Source: Anaerolineaceae bacterium (lineage in GTDB: Bacteria; Chloroflexota; Anaerolineae; Anaerolineales; Anaerolineaceae). From it: 5,089 nucleotides of DNA. This document shows, one piece after another, positions 5,015 to 5,089 of the stretch. The notes beneath the pieces were generated by a model. It was not told where the DNA came from. It made no database searches and saw only the letters and a program-made list of their open reading frames with translations. The stretch covers positions 1 to 5,089 of the forward strand of contig JAQVUC010000107.1 in the NCBI GenBank assembly GCA_028699715.1, written 5' to 3'. How positions within the stretch are numbered: the stretch's first letter is position 1; each line of letters starts with the position of its first letter. The translations under genes were made by a program, and so were the position numbers.

Positions 5015-5089
5015 TTGTGTTGATAAAGTAGTAAGCACTGGCTTTCCATTTATCTTCTTTCCATAGGTCCTCCAGGGGTGGTCATACGC
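5012..5089 (-). CDS. Transposase, C-terminal 25 residues only (5' part outside the window)
   Basis: An open minus-strand frame enters from the right edge and ends with TAG at 5014-5012. The visible residues are AYDHPWRTYGKKINGKPVLT followed by TLSTQ. A DHPWR or NHPWR motif near the C-terminus is something I associate with integrase-like DDE transposases (IS481/ISNCY/IS21-like groups); the exact family is not decided. Lysine-rich content, position directly inside the repeats and run-off at the contig end all fit a multi-copy IS that broke the assembly. The fragment is too short for a firm assignment, and no catalytic residues are visible. Confidence 0.55.
   Translation of the reverse strand, partial: AYDHPWRTYGKKINGKPVLTTLSTQ

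Larger units (their letters stand above)
4964..5089 (-). mobile_element. Terminal segment of an insertion sequence, cut by the window edge
   Basis: This segment combines a probable transposase 3' end on the minus strand with two exact copies of a 14-bp motif outside it, as expected for transposase-binding sites near an IS terminus. The outer boundary is placed at TGTCAAG (4964), because many DDE-transposase elements begin with TGT or TGTCA and the repeats start 12 bp inside. The other end, the inverted partner and any target duplication are outside the window, so the boundary is approximate. The element sits in the gap behind the HIT gene terminator and interrupts no visible gene. Confidence 0.55.

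Noticed and set aside
1..5089. CRISPR arrays, tRNA/rRNA genes, riboswitches, toxin-antitoxin or defence modules
   Set aside because: I saw no regularly spaced repeats, no cloverleaf-like or rRNA-like sequence, no long structured leader and no gene pair of toxin-antitoxin or defence type. The only direct repeats are the two at the IS end.

Overview
The window carries about five ordinary chromosomal genes and two compromised edges. Moderate GC, a Thr/Pro-rich linker after a lipoprotein-type signal peptide, an EcsA-like ABC exporter pair and an Ap4A-phosphorylase-like HIT protein suggest a free-living bacterium. My best guess is a Chloroflexota (Anaerolineae-like) draft or metagenomic contig. 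That taxonomy is an impression from protein style and was not tested.

Layout. Bases 1-15 match the 3' end of an Illumina paired-end adapter, so the biological sequence starts at 16. From 2127 down to the left edge, a minus-strand cluster encodes an MscS-type mechanosensitive channel, an ABC ATPase and the N-terminal part of its membrane partner. The MscS and ATPase genes are 9 nt apart, and the ATPase and permease genes overlap by 4 nt (ATGA). Divergent from it, a plus-strand gene (2255-3442) encodes a membrane-anchored HtrA-like serine protease with a PDZ domain, closed by a strong intrinsic terminator. A TetR-family regulator (4178-3492, minus) converges on it. Its promoter has perfect consensus -35 and -10 hexamers, with an inverted repeat over the expected transcription start that looks like its own operator. 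A HIT-family nucleotide hydrolase/phosphorylase gene (4383-4871, plus) follows, again with a terminator. The last ~126 bases look like the end of an insertion sequence: two exact 14-bp direct repeats plus the last 25 codons of a minus-strand transposase.

Function. The MscS channel, the membrane ABC exporter and the envelope protease all act at the cell envelope, but only the first two look co-transcribed. TetR appears to control itself; its other targets are not visible. The HIT gene stands alone.

I see no convincing undescribed multi-gene system. The most interesting points are a matching start-site architecture in front of the MscS and HIT genes that suggests leaderless transcripts, the TetR promoter-operator, a 14-bp palindrome upstream of the HIT gene, and the IS end. 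The adapter remnant creates a false stop codon in the permease gene.
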